Assembly (NCBI RefSeq): GCF_902497625.1
Contig: NZ_CABVGX010000027.1
Span: 19,969-83,968, forward strand
Reading direction: 5' to 3'
Source: Pseudomonas fluorescens
Lineage (GTDB): Bacteria > Pseudomonadota > Gammaproteobacteria > Pseudomonadales > Pseudomonadaceae
Length of the DNA: 64,000 nt
Part shown: one piece after another, positions 44,036 through 56,150 of the stretch
How the letters are laid out: each line of letters begins with the position of its first letter
How positions within the stretch are numbered: the first letter of the stretch is position 1
Made by a program: the position numbers and the translations under genes
The notes under the pieces: generated by a model
The model's input: the letters and a program-made list of their open reading frames with translations, nothing else
Databases searched by the model: none
What the model was told of the DNA's origin: nothing

Positions 44036-45748
44036 GTGTTCGCCAACCTGCTGATCATTCTCGCTTCCTCCCTGGTAGTGATTGCCTTGTTCCAGCGCCT
44101 GCGCCTGCCCCCGGTGCTGGGCTATCTGTGCGTGGGGCTGATGATCGGACCGACCGCTTTCAACTGGGTCAACGAAAACGAAGACCTGCCTGACCTCGCC
44201 GAGCTGGGCGTGGTGTTCCTGCTGTTTTCGCTTGGACTGGAGTTTTCCCTGTCGAAAATGATCGCCCTGCGCAAGGTCGTCTTCCGGTTGGGTGGCCTGC
44301 AGGTAATGATCACGGGGGCGATCCTGGGGGCGTTGTTAATGTGGATGGGCATGCCGCCCACCGCCGCGTTGCTTCTCGGCGCTGGCCTGGCCCTTTCCTC
44401 AACTGCCATTGTCAGCAAGGAGCTGGGCAGTCTCGGCGAGATTTTCAGCAGTCATGGCCAGAACGCCATTGCAGTGCTGCTGTTTCAGGATGTGGTCGCG
44501 GTCCTGTTGCTGACGTTGGTGCCGGTGTTCGCCGGCAGCAGCGATCAAGCCTGGTACTGGGCCCTGCCAATGACGTTGATCAAGACGGTGGTCTTGTTCA
44601 TCGGCCTGCTGGCGGCCAGTCGCTGGTTGCTGCCGCGCCTGTTTCATGAGGTAGCCGCCGCCCGTTCTGCCGAGCTGTTTGTTCTGCTGGCGCTGGTGAT
44701 TGTCCTGTTGACGGCCTGGCTGACGCACTTGATGGGTCTCTCGCCTGCGCTGGGGGCATTCCTTGCGGGCATGCTACTGGGCGAGAGTCACTATCGGCAT
44801 CAGATCGAAGCTGACATCCGGCCATTTCGCGACATATTCCTCGGGGTGTTTTTCGTCAGCATCGGCATGTTGATCGATGTGCAGCTGTTCGTCAGTCATA
44901 CCCTGATGATCCTCGGTCTGACCCTGGGTTTGCTGCTGATCAAAGGTTGTGTGGTGGCGCTGCTGGTTAAATGGCGTGGCAGTGACATCGAAACTGCCTG
45001 GCGCAGTGGCCTGGCACTGGCCCAAGGGGGTGAATTCTGCTTCGCGCTAATGGCGCAGATGCAACAGAACGACATGATGCCGGCTGAGTTCAGTGGACCA
45101 CTGCTGGCCGCGACATTCTGTTCGATGCTGCTGACACCGTTGCTGCTGCGCGCCGCGCCACGCATAGCCCTGAGTTTGCACCGCAAACCCAATGAAGAAG
45201 CGAAGCTGGAAGAAATCAGCGCGCTCAATGCCGATCTGACCCATCACGTGGTGATCTGTGGCTACGGTCGTGTCGGCCAATCCATCGGCCGTGTCTTGCG
45301 CAATGAAGGTCAGCCCTATATAGCGCTCGACAGCGACCCGGTAAGGGTTCAGGAAGCCGCCGTCGCTGAAACCTGCGTACATTATGGCGACTCTCGCCGC
45401 GGCGAACTGCTGGTCGCGGTGGGCCTGGAACGCGCGCGCCTCATGGTCATTGCGGTGGATCAGACCGATATCGCCCTACTGATCCTCAAGGAGGCTCGCC
45501 GATTCAATCCGCTGGTGCCGATACTGGTGCGAACCCGCGACGACAGCATGCTGACCGAATTGAAAGCCGCAGGCGCCACTGAAGTGGTACCGGAATTGCT
45601 CGAATCCAGCCTGATGCTCGCCTCTCATGCATTGATCATGCTGGGTTTGCCAGCTGATCAGGTGCAAAGTCGAGTCGATCAGGCACGGCGTAACCGTTAT
45701 CGATTGCTGCACGGTTTTTATCCCGGCTCCGACGGTGAAGAAGACTGA
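44036..45748 (+). CDS. CPA2-family K+(or Na+)/H+ antiporter with TrkA-N domain (KefB/KefC-like)
   Basis: A 570-residue inner-membrane antiporter. The N-terminal ~385 residues form about 12 spans with FLLFSLGLEFSLSKM, LLGAGLALSSTAIVSKELG, AVLLFQDVVAVLLL and GAFLAGMLLGES, all typical of CPA2. A cytosolic TrkA-N domain follows with the nucleotide-binding motif HHVVICGYGRVGQSIGRVL and ALDSDPVRV. Glutathione-gated Kef proteins share this layout, but gating residues cannot be confirmed by eye. It starts at GTG 44036 with GGAGAT upstream. Isolated gene. Confidence 0.92.
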   Translation: MFANLLIILASSLVVIALFQRLRLPPVLGYLCVGLMIGPTAFNWVNENEDLPDLAELGVVFLLFSLGLEFSLSKMIALRKVVFRLGGLQVMITGAILGALLMWMGMPPTAALLLGAGLALSSTAIVSKELGSLGEIFSSHGQNAIAVLLFQDVVAVLLLTLVPVFAGSSDQAWYWALPMTLIKTVVLFIGLLAASRWLLPRLFHEVAAARSAELFVLLALVIVLLTAWLTHLMGLSPALGAFLAGMLLGESHYRHQIEADIRPFRDIFLGVFFVSIGMLIDVQLFVSHTLMILGLTLGLLLIKGCVVALLVKWRGSDIETAWRSGLALAQGGEFCFALMAQMQQNDMMPAEFSGPLLAATFCSMLLTPLLLRAAPRIALSLHRKPNEEAKLEEISALNADLTHHVVICGYGRVGQSIGRVLRNEGQPYIALDSDPVRVQEAAVAETCVHYGDSRRGELLVAVGLERARLMVIAVDQTDIALLILKEARRFNPLVPILVRTRDDSMLTELKAAGATEVVPELLESSLMLASHALIMLGLPADQVQSRVDQARRNRYRLLHGFYPGSDGEED

Positions 45749-45959
45749 ATCTCAGGGCCGGTCGCGCGTTGCTGGACAATCCCCTGCGCGCAATCCTGCT
45801 GTTTGCGTTAAGGTTTTAATTCCCCCACGCCCAGTGATCAAGCAGATATGTCTCTCGATGCACCAATACGTCGCATCGTTCGGACTGCTCATTTTCAAAT
45901 GAACCTTCAAGCAAGGCTCATACTCGAACGCAACAGAAAGCCACTCACGGAGATCACCC

Positions 45960-46274
45960 ATGGCCAGCATCAAGGCAACGACTGCTCAAGAAATTCTGAT
46001 GAACGATTTTCAGACACTGGTCAGCGATACCGAACGGTTACTGGAACACACCAAGACCCTGGCCGGCGATCAGGCAGACGAGCTGCGTGAGCAAATCCAT
46101 AACAGTCTGCTCCAGGCTCGCGAGACCTTGAAAATGACCGAGGAGTCCCTGCGCGAGACAGGCATGGCTGCAGTCACTGCCACGGAAGATTATGTACAGG
46201 CCAACCCGTGGCAGTCGGTAGGTATCGCGGCTGGCGTCGGGTTCCTGGTGGGCCTGCTGGCCACTCGGCGCTGA
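45960..46274 (+). CDS. ElaB/YqjD-family membrane-anchored ribosome-binding protein (DUF883)
   Basis: A 104-residue protein: long amphipathic helix (DFQTLVSDTERLLEHTKTL, QADELREQIHNSLLQARETL) and a C-terminal span ending GVGFLVGLLATRR, diagnostic for the DUF883 family. E. coli YqjD binds ribosomes and the inner membrane in stationary phase. GGAG before the ATG. First gene of a three-gene operon with 2 bases to the next gene. Confidence 0.92.
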   Translation: MASIKATTAQEILMNDFQTLVSDTERLLEHTKTLAGDQADELREQIHNSLLQARETLKMTEESLRETGMAAVTATEDYVQANPWQSVGIAAGVGFLVGLLATRR

Positions 46275-46276
46275 TC

Positions 46277-46666
46277 ATGGCGATCGGCGAATCCGGCCCG
46301 TCAATTGCGGGTCAAAGCTCCTCACCGCGGCGTCTTGGTGCCGCTTTCCTCGGATTGCTACACAGTCATGTCGAGCTGTTCGGCATCGAGTTGCAGGAAC
46401 AAAAGGCGCGCACCGTCAGTTTGCTGCTTTTTGCAGGCCTGGCGCTGGTCTTTGGTTTACTGTTGCTGGTAGGCCTGTCGACGCTGGTGTTGATCCTTTT
46501 CTGGGACACCTATCGTCTGCCCGCCATCAGCGGACTTTGTGTGTTCTATACCCTCGCCTGTATTTTCTGCGGGATGCGTCTGAAAGCGGCGATTTTTGAT
46601 GAGTCTTCGCCCTTCCACGGCACCCTGGAAGAGCTGGCCAATGATCGGGAGCGCCTGTTGCCATGA
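46277..46666 (+). CDS. YqjE-family (phage holin superfamily 3) membrane protein
   Basis: A 129-residue protein with an N-terminal amphipathic stretch (FLGLLHSHVELFGIELQEQK) and two spans (LLLFAGLALVFGLLLLVGL and LPAISGLCVFYTLACIFCG), matching the YqjE/holin-like family. The start at 46277 follows the YqjD-like stop by 2 bases; an open extension to 46208 overlaps that gene and is rejected. Its stop overlaps the next start (ATGA). Probably helps shape or protect the inner membrane under stress; function unproven. Confidence 0.88.
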   Translation: MAIGESGPSIAGQSSSPRRLGAAFLGLLHSHVELFGIELQEQKARTVSLLLFAGLALVFGLLLLVGLSTLVLILFWDTYRLPAISGLCVFYTLACIFCGMRLKAAIFDESSPFHGTLEELANDRERLLP

Positions 46667-47004
46667 AGCTGCCTGAAATGCCTCATAACAGCTCCCGTGC
46701 GGAAATGCGCAAGGCGTTGATTCGCCTGCGCATGGAAATGCATCGTCAGGAAATCCGCCAGGAATCCGCGCAATTGCTGCAGCCCTTGCACCGTGTACGC
46801 GGTATGTCGCAGAACCTGCAAGCGGGTTTCGGTATCAAACACGCTCCGCTCTGGGGCATGGCTGCGGTGACATTGCTGGGTTTTTTCACCGGCAAGGGCG
46901 CGAGGAGCGGCGGAACCAGTAGCGTGAGTCGACTGGTTCGACTCGGTACTACGCTTGGCCCACTGATCAAGCTGGTCATGCAGGGTTCCTCGCGTAAGCA
47001 TTGA
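46663..47004 (+). CDS. YqjK-like small protein
   Basis: A 113-residue basic protein: helical N-terminal half rich in Arg and Glu (RAEMRKALIRLRMEMHRQEI), one hydrophobic patch (GMAAVTLLGFFTG), and a basic C-terminus. Position 3 after YqjD- and YqjE-like genes with an ATGA overlap makes it the YqjK counterpart. Function unknown. The operon ends at the hairpin at 47036. Confidence 0.8.
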   Translation: MKLPEMPHNSSRAEMRKALIRLRMEMHRQEIRQESAQLLQPLHRVRGMSQNLQAGFGIKHAPLWGMAAVTLLGFFTGKGARSGGTSSVSRLVRLGTTLGPLIKLVMQGSSRKH

Positions 47005-47035
47005 GCCACTATCTGGCTGCATTCTTGCACTGATA

Positions 47036-47068
47036 CAGGTCCGAACCTCTTCGAGAGGTTCGGACCTG
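47036..47068. terminator. Strong hairpin after the yqj-like operon
   Basis: A perfect 15-bp stem (47036-47050 with 47054-47068) around the loop TCG (CCTCTTCGAGAGG at the tip). No long T-run follows, so it may be a structure-stabilised 3' end rather than a classic terminator. It separates the operon from the EAL gene. Confidence 0.75.
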
Positions 47069-47125
47069 TGCGTCTGCCTGGCCTCAGGTTAATTCGAACA
47101 ACAAGACCCTAACTAAGGAGGCCTC

Positions 47126-48289
47126 GTGATCGATGGGCAACCGCTTGCCTGCTTTCAGCCGTTCATCGATACCGCCACCGGCCGTATTGCCGGTGTCGAA
47201 GCATTGGGCCGATTACGGCATGCCGATGGCCAACTGACTTCGGTCGGTCCATTGTTCGCCGATTCCCGGACCCCCGGCATCGCCCTGCGCCGACTTGATC
47301 GCCAGCTCCGCGACAATGCATTAAGCCGCCTGCATGAGGCGCCGTCGGACTGGTTTCTAAGCTTGAACATGTCTCCCCGCTGGATCAGCCGATTGCGCCA
47401 CGATCAGGCTTTGCCAAGCCTCAGGCAAGTCAACCGGCACGGCGTCGACCCTCGTCGGATCGTTTTCGAGATCACTGAATTGGGTGGCGACATTCAGCGC
47501 CTGGCCGAGGTTGTGGCGCGCTACCGCCAGGCCGGTGCGCGAATTGCCATTGACGACTTCGGTGCCGGCTACTCGCAGCTCGACCGCGTTCTGGCCTTGC
47601 AGCCGGATATCCTCAAGCTCGATATGCGTTTGTTCCAGGCCGCCGCGTTGGGCGGTCCGAGCAGCGATGTGGTCAAGGCACTGGCGCTGATGGCGGAAAA
47701 AACCGGCTGCTGGATCATTGCCGAAGGCGTGGAGACTGACGCGCAACTCAATTTTGCCCTGGAATGCGGTGCGCGCTATGTTCAGGGTTTTTTGTTTGCG
47801 CGGGCGCAGGAGCATTTCTTCGCCACTGAGGCCTTTGTTGACCGCTTTGCACAATTGCGACAGCGCTACGTCCAGCAGAAAATTGCTGAACGCGGCCGGC
47901 TGATGCAGATGCGCCAGCAACTGACTGAGCTGATGGCCATCCTGCAAAGCTGGGCGCAGGCCCGCGCTCCGCTCAGTGCCCTGCCGCAGCTGAATGCTTT
48001 TCCCTGGTTGTTGCGCTTCTACCAGTGCGATCGGCACGGCACGCAGCTGACGCCCAATCTGGAATGGCGCGGCAACGGCTGGGAATCCGACAACCGCTAT
48101 CTGGGCCACAACTGGTCCTGGCGGCCGTACTTTTATCACCTGCTGGCCGAAGGCTGGGACGAGCGCCGTCTTACCCTGTCCAATACCTATCGTGACGCTA
48201 CCAGCAACCAATACTGCCTCACTGCCGGGCAATTTTTTGACCATGGCGAGCGCCTGCTGCTCATCGATATCGACGCCGCGGGCTTGTAG
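47126..48289 (+). CDS. EAL-domain cyclic-di-GMP phosphodiesterase (YkuI-like)
   Basis: A 387-residue soluble protein. The EAL domain is at residues ~5-240 with all usual catalytic motifs: GVEALGRLR, LNMSP, VFEITELGGD, IDDFGAGYSQLDR, ILKLDM, IAEGVET and QGFLF, so it should be active. A linking helix (~250-290) precedes a C-terminal ~100-residue domain that looks PAS/cache-like, similar in layout to B. subtilis YkuI. No signal peptide or membrane span. It starts at GTG 47126 behind a strong AAGGAGG. It lies between the yqj-like operon and dgt. Confidence 0.92.
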   Translation: MIDGQPLACFQPFIDTATGRIAGVEALGRLRHADGQLTSVGPLFADSRTPGIALRRLDRQLRDNALSRLHEAPSDWFLSLNMSPRWISRLRHDQALPSLRQVNRHGVDPRRIVFEITELGGDIQRLAEVVARYRQAGARIAIDDFGAGYSQLDRVLALQPDILKLDMRLFQAAALGGPSSDVVKALALMAEKTGCWIIAEGVETDAQLNFALECGARYVQGFLFARAQEHFFATEAFVDRFAQLRQRYVQQKIAERGRLMQMRQQLTELMAILQSWAQARAPLSALPQLNAFPWLLRFYQCDRHGTQLTPNLEWRGNGWESDNRYLGHNWSWRPYFYHLLAEGWDERRLTLSNTYRDATSNQYCLTAGQFFDHGERLLLIDIDAAGL

Positions 48290-48357
48290 TTCCACTTGCA
48301 GGCTCAGGCGCGACACGGGAAGCTAGGCCATCAGTCCCCTGACGGAGAGAATCAGCC

Positions 48358-49686
48358 TTGGATTGGCAAACCCTGCTCACCCGCGAACGCCTCGGAAAGC
48401 CTCTGCACAGCCCGCAAGAGCTAGGCCGCAGCCCTTTCCATAAAGACCATGACCGTATCATTTTCTCCGGGGCGTTCCGCCGCCTCGGACGCAAGACCCA
48501 AGTCCATCCGGTCACCAGCAACGATCACATTCACACGCGCCTGACCCACTCGCTGGAAGTCAGTTGCGTCGGCCGATCGCTGGGCATGCGAGTGGGTGAA
48601 ACCATCCGCTGCGCCCTCCCGGATTGGTGCGAACCCAGCGACCTGGGCATGGTGGTGCAATCGGCTTGTCTGGCGCACGACATCGGCAATCCGCCTTTCG
48701 GGCATTCCGGAGAAGACGCCATCCGCCACTGGTTCAAGCAGGCCGCCGGGCGTGGCTGGCTGGATGCGATGAGCGAAGCCGAGCGCGAGGACTTCCTCAA
48801 CTTCGAGGGCAACGCCCAAGGCTTTCGCGTGCTGACTCAGCTGGAATACCATCAATTTGATGGCGGCACGCGCCTGACGTACGCCACTCTTGGGACCTAC
48901 CTGAAATACCCGTGGACGGCCAGGCACGCTGATTCGTTGGGTTACAAAAAACACAAGTTCGGCTGTTACCAGAGCGAGTTGCCCTTGCTGGAGCAAATCG
49001 CCCATAAACTCGGCCTGCCGCAACTTGAGGAACAACGCTGGGCGCGCCATCCGCTGGTGTACCTGATGGAAGCGGCAGATGACATCTGTTACGCGCTGAT
49101 AGACCTCGAAGACGGCCTCGAAATGGAGTTGCTGGAGTACGCCGAAGTCGAGTCGTTGCTGCTGGACCTGGTTGGCGACGATCTGCCGGAAACCTATCGC
49201 CAGCTCGGCCCACTGGATTCGCGTCGGCGCAAGCTGGCGATACTGCGTGGCAAAGCGATCGAACACCTGACCAATGCCGCCGCACGCGCGTTTGTCGAGC
49301 AACAGGAGGCGTTGCTGGCCGGAGCGCTGCATGGCGATCTCGTGGAGCACATGCATGGCCCGGCCAAACGTTGCGTGCTGAACGCCAAAGACATGGCTCG
49401 CAAAAAAATCTTCCAGGACAAGCGCAAAACCCTGCACGAAATCGGCGCCTACACCACATTGGAAATCCTCCTCAATGCCTTCTGCGGCGCGGCACTGGAA
49501 CAGCACGATGGACGCACGCCTTCTTTCAAGAGTCGGCGCATTCTCGATCTGCTGGGGAATAACGCCCCTAACCCTGACGGCCCGCTGCACTCCTCGTTCC
49601 TGCGCATGATCGATTTCATTGCCGGCATGACCGACAGCTATGCCAGCGACATGGCCCTGGAAATGACCGGCCGTTCGAGTCAATAA
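48358..49686 (+). CDS. dgt: Deoxyguanosinetriphosphate triphosphohydrolase (dGTPase)
   Basis: HD-superfamily dGTPase of 442 residues, hydrolysing dGTP to deoxyguanosine and triphosphate. Motifs: SPFHKDHDRIIFSGAFRRL, RLTHSLEVS, and the HD metal site CLAHDIGNPPFGHSGE. C-terminal region DMARKKIFQDKRKTLHE fits the family. It starts at a TTG (48358; MDWQTLLTRERLG) with GGAGAG upstream; this N-terminus matches pseudomonad relatives as I recall them. Ends at a terminator and precedes the RocA2/RocS2-like pair. Confidence 0.94.
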   Translation: MDWQTLLTRERLGKPLHSPQELGRSPFHKDHDRIIFSGAFRRLGRKTQVHPVTSNDHIHTRLTHSLEVSCVGRSLGMRVGETIRCALPDWCEPSDLGMVVQSACLAHDIGNPPFGHSGEDAIRHWFKQAAGRGWLDAMSEAEREDFLNFEGNAQGFRVLTQLEYHQFDGGTRLTYATLGTYLKYPWTARHADSLGYKKHKFGCYQSELPLLEQIAHKLGLPQLEEQRWARHPLVYLMEAADDICYALIDLEDGLEMELLEYAEVESLLLDLVGDDLPETYRQLGPLDSRRRKLAILRGKAIEHLTNAAARAFVEQQEALLAGALHGDLVEHMHGPAKRCVLNAKDMARKKIFQDKRKTLHEIGAYTTLEILLNAFCGAALEQHDGRTPSFKSRRILDLLGNNAPNPDGPLHSSFLRMIDFIAGMTDSYASDMALEMTGRSSQ

Positions 49687-49694
49687 GAAAATGG

Positions 49695-49732
49695 CTGATC
49701 AGCCTTTTCACTTAAGGCTGATCAGTTTAAAA
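49695..49732 (+). terminator. Terminator after dgt
   Basis: Perfect 12-bp stem CTGATCAGCCTT (49695-49706) with AAGGCTGATCAG (49714-49725), loop of 7, followed by TTTAAAAG. The stem tip is itself T-rich. Reasonable intrinsic terminator. Confidence 0.75.
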
Positions 49733-50248
49733 GCAAATACTTACAGCACCTGCGGAATTACCTTACACACGGCAGAGCAATTTCTGACCTACACGTTTGA
49801 CACATTCATCAATGTATTAACCGGGCATTTTTCAAGAGAAGAATGGCGCAATACTACCTGCCGTTGAAGGGCAATACGGGTATCAACCATAACCTTTTAC
49901 AACACTGCAATAATCTTTTGACTGCGCGCAGCCCTAGCGTTCTGCTGTCACAGATCTTCGACCAAGTGAAACAATAGGAATTGAGAAAACATTTGACCCT
50001 TGTTGCAAAACACAGCAAAAAACCTCCGCCCTCCTCTATCGTAAACATGTCAACTATCACCCCGATATAACCATATATAATGACATTCAATTAGGCCTTC
50101 CTCATACAAAATCGGGTTGATTCGTCGTCCATTTCTTATTCCCTTGTAGGAGCATTCCTATATTGCTACTTCCGGCAGATGAGTCCATGTGTCGCTCAAG
50201 GCATCTGAGCTAAGGTGCGCGCTTTATCCAAACCCCACGGGATTGATT
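49733..50248. other. AT-rich intergenic region before rocA2-like gene
   Basis: About 510 bases, clearly AT-richer than the surroundings. It presumably contains the promoter and operator region for the two-component operon. TATAAT at 50076-50081 is a good -10-like hexamer but lacks a matching -35 at the right distance. An open frame at 49854-50090 on the minus strand encodes Cys-rich low-quality sequence and I do not call it a gene. Confidence 0.45.
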
Positions 50249-50871
50249 ATGAACTCCGTCTTTATTGTCGACGACCACCCTGTCATCCGACTGGCAGTGC
50301 GGATGCTACTTGAGCATGAAGGATACAAAGTAGTAGGCGAAACCGATAATGGCGTAGATGCCATGCAGATGGTTCGTGAATGCATGCCGGACCTGGTGAT
50401 TCTTGACATCAGCATTCCAAAACTGGACGGGCTCGAAGTACTCTCGCGCTTCAACGCCATGGGTACTCCACTTAAAATTCTTGTACTGACCGCGCAGTGC
50501 CCGACTCTTTTTGGTATTCGGTGCATGCAATCCGGTGCATCGGGTTATGTCTGCAAGCAGGAAGACCTGAGTGAACTGGTCAGCGCTATTAAAGCCGTAT
50601 TGTCGGGTTACAACTATTTCCCGAGTCAGGCTTTGAATCCCGTCAGAAAAGACGATGCGCGTTATGCAGAGCTGGAGCTGTTCAAATCCGTCAATGATCG
50701 GGAATTGATGGTCTTGCAACTTTTTGCACAGGGCCGCACCAACAAGGAAATTGCAAAAGGAATGTTCCTCAGCAACAAAACAGTCAGCACTTATAAAAAA
50801 CGGCTCATGCAAAAGCTCAAGGCGCAGTCTCTGGTGGAACTCATCGAGATGGCGAAACGAAATGCATTAGT

Positions 50872-50875
<4 letters not shown>
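50249..50875 (+). CDS. rocA2: RocA2-like (BvgA-class) response regulator
   Basis: A 208-residue NarL/BvgA-type regulator: receiver SVFIVDDHPVIRLAVRM with the phospho-Asp in LVILDISIPKLDG, and a LuxR helix-turn-helix (VNDRELMVLQLFAQGRTNKEI, LSNKTVSTYKKRLMQKL). It starts at ATG 50249; the frame upstream to 50189 has no support. Its stop overlaps the GTG of the sensor gene. In P. aeruginosa dgt neighbours rocS2/rocA2, the basis for the name; there RocA2 affects mexAB-oprM and fimbrial genes. Confidence 0.88.
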
Positions 50876-54525
<3,650 letters not shown>

Positions 54526-54629
54526 CCAGGCTTGCTCGCAGAAACAGTGTGCAGACGATTCTGCCGCTCGGCCTACCCTTCCCGGGCCACTTCGACAGGC
54601 GGCGGAGATTGGCAGGCCTGCGCCCTTGA

Positions 54630-55112
54630 TCAGCAGTCAGTCAGCTCCAGAAATATAGCGGCGAGTTGCTCGATCCCGGCCTGATCGTCAGCGCTGAATC
54701 GTCCGAGCCTGGGGCTGTCGAGATCCAGCACGCCGATCAGCTTGCCGTCCTTCACCAGCGGCACGACCAACTCGCTGTTCGAGGCGCTGTCACAGGCGAT
54801 ATGACCGGGAAACGCGTGCACGTCTTCTACCCGTTGCGTTTGCAACGTCGCAGCCGCCGCCCCGCACACGCCCCGGCCGAAGGGAATGCGTACGCAGGCA
54901 ATCTGCCCCTGAAACGGCCCAAGAACCAGCTCTTCATTGCGATTCAAATAAAAGCCCGCCCAGTTCAAATCATCGAGCTGGTTGAACAGAAATGCCGAAA
55001 ACTGCGCCGCGTTGGCGATAAAATCGCGCTCGTCAGCCAGCAACGATTGCAGTTGTGCGTGGAGCATGCCGTAGCCTTCGAGGCCCTGGCCGCTTTTTTG
55101 TAAATCGATCAT
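54630..55112 (-). CDS. msrC: Free methionine-(R)-sulfoxide reductase (GAF domain)
   Basis: A 160-residue GAF-fold reductase for free Met-R-sulfoxide. Family features: NWAGFYLNRNEELVLGPFQG, RIPFGRGVCGAAAATLQTQ (Cys), and GHIACDSASNSELVVPLVKDG (catalytic Cys). The ATG at 55112 overlaps the stop of the ATPase gene upstream (ATGA), indicating coupling. With msrB and the Dsb proteins this adds to the thiol/methionine repair theme of the window. Confidence 0.93.
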   Translation of the reverse strand: MIDLQKSGQGLEGYGMLHAQLQSLLADERDFIANAAQFSAFLFNQLDDLNWAGFYLNRNEELVLGPFQGQIACVRIPFGRGVCGAAAATLQTQRVEDVHAFPGHIACDSASNSELVVPLVKDGKLIGVLDLDSPRLGRFSADDQAGIEQLAAIFLELTDC

Positions 55113-55999
55113 GCCTTGTGCTCCAACAGCTTGAGCCCGACCCAATAGCGGGCGAATTGATAGGCGCAACGTCCATTGCGATTGCCCCGTCCGGTGGCCC
55201 AGCGCACGGCGAGAATATCGAGCTCCTCGTCACGCTCCCACGGCATGCCGGCCTTATCGGCCAGTTGCCCGATCCAGTGCTCGACGACGTTGAGAAAGTG
55301 CTCCTGGGTAAACGGATAAAACGACAACCACAGACCAAAACGGTCGGACAATGCAATCTTGTCTTCCACCGCCTCGCTGGGGTGCAGTTCGCCGTCAACG
55401 CGTTTCCAGTTTTCGTTGTCGCTTTCCTTCTCCGGCACCAGATGGCGCCGGTTGGAGGTGGCGTACAGCAGAACGTTGTCGGGTGCCTGTTCGAGCGAGC
55501 CGTCGAGCACGCTCTTGAGCACGCGATAATCGCCTTCGCCCGATTCGAACGACAAGTCATCGCAAAACAGCACGAAACGTTGCGGCAATTTGGCGATCTG
55601 CTCGACCACCCGAGGCAGGTCGGCAAGATGATCGCGTTCGATCTCGATCAGGCGCAGGCCGGCGCCGGCATGTTCGGCCAGCAAGGCACGCACGAGCGAG
55701 GATTTGCCGGTGCCACGCGAGCCCCACAGCAAGGCATGGTTGGCCGGCATGCCATCGAGGAACTGACGGGTATTGCGTCCGAGCTGTTCGAGTTGGCGAT
55801 CAACGCCGATCAAGTCGGACAAGCGCATGTCGAGGCTGACTTCCAGCGGCAACAGAAAACCGCTGCGCCCTTCGCGCTGCCAGCGCGCGGCCAGGCATTG
55901 CGACCAATCGATCGCTTGCCGTGGCGCCGGCAACAACGGTTCGATCCGGGCCAGAACGGCATCGGCGCGTTCAAGAAAAGCATTCAATCGGGAATCCAC
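55109..55999 (-). CDS. P-loop ATPase of the DUF815 family
   Basis: A 296-residue AAA-like ATPase: Walker A ALLWGSRGTGKSSLVRALL, Walker B RFVLFCDDLSFE, sensor-like YATSNRRHLVP. The family (DUF815) is common but its role is not defined. It starts at GTG 55999 behind GAGGAG; the open frame upstream to 56101 has no ribosome site. It is coupled by a 4-base overlap to the free-Met-sulfoxide reductase gene, a pairing I believe recurs in pseudomonads. Confidence 0.9.
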   Translation of the reverse strand: MDSRLNAFLERADAVLARIEPLLPAPRQAIDWSQCLAARWQREGRSGFLLPLEVSLDMRLSDLIGVDRQLEQLGRNTRQFLDGMPANHALLWGSRGTGKSSLVRALLAEHAGAGLRLIEIERDHLADLPRVVEQIAKLPQRFVLFCDDLSFESGEGDYRVLKSVLDGSLEQAPDNVLLYATSNRRHLVPEKESDNENWKRVDGELHPSEAVEDKIALSDRFGLWLSFYPFTQEHFLNVVEHWIGQLADKAGMPWERDEELDILAVRWATGRGNRNGRCAYQFARYWVGLKLLEHKA

Positions 56000-56150
56000 G
56001 TCTTCTCCTCGGGCACGTTCACAGTAATGATATCGGTACGACGAGCACACAGGTTTTTCGGTGTACGCAGCGGCCCTTGAAGTCGGACTGCGCGAGATCA
56101 CCGGTTTCCATGCATGATCGACTATGCTTGAGCAGCGAAGGGAAACGGAA

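Noticed and set aside
47036..47068. Hairpin considered as an attachment site or operator
   Set aside because: Perfect 15-bp stem with a 3-base loop between a finished operon and the next promoter is best explained as an mRNA 3' structure.
49854..50090. Minus-strand 78-codon frame before rocA2
   Set aside because: AT-rich, no ribosome site, no recognisable features; lies in a probable regulatory region.
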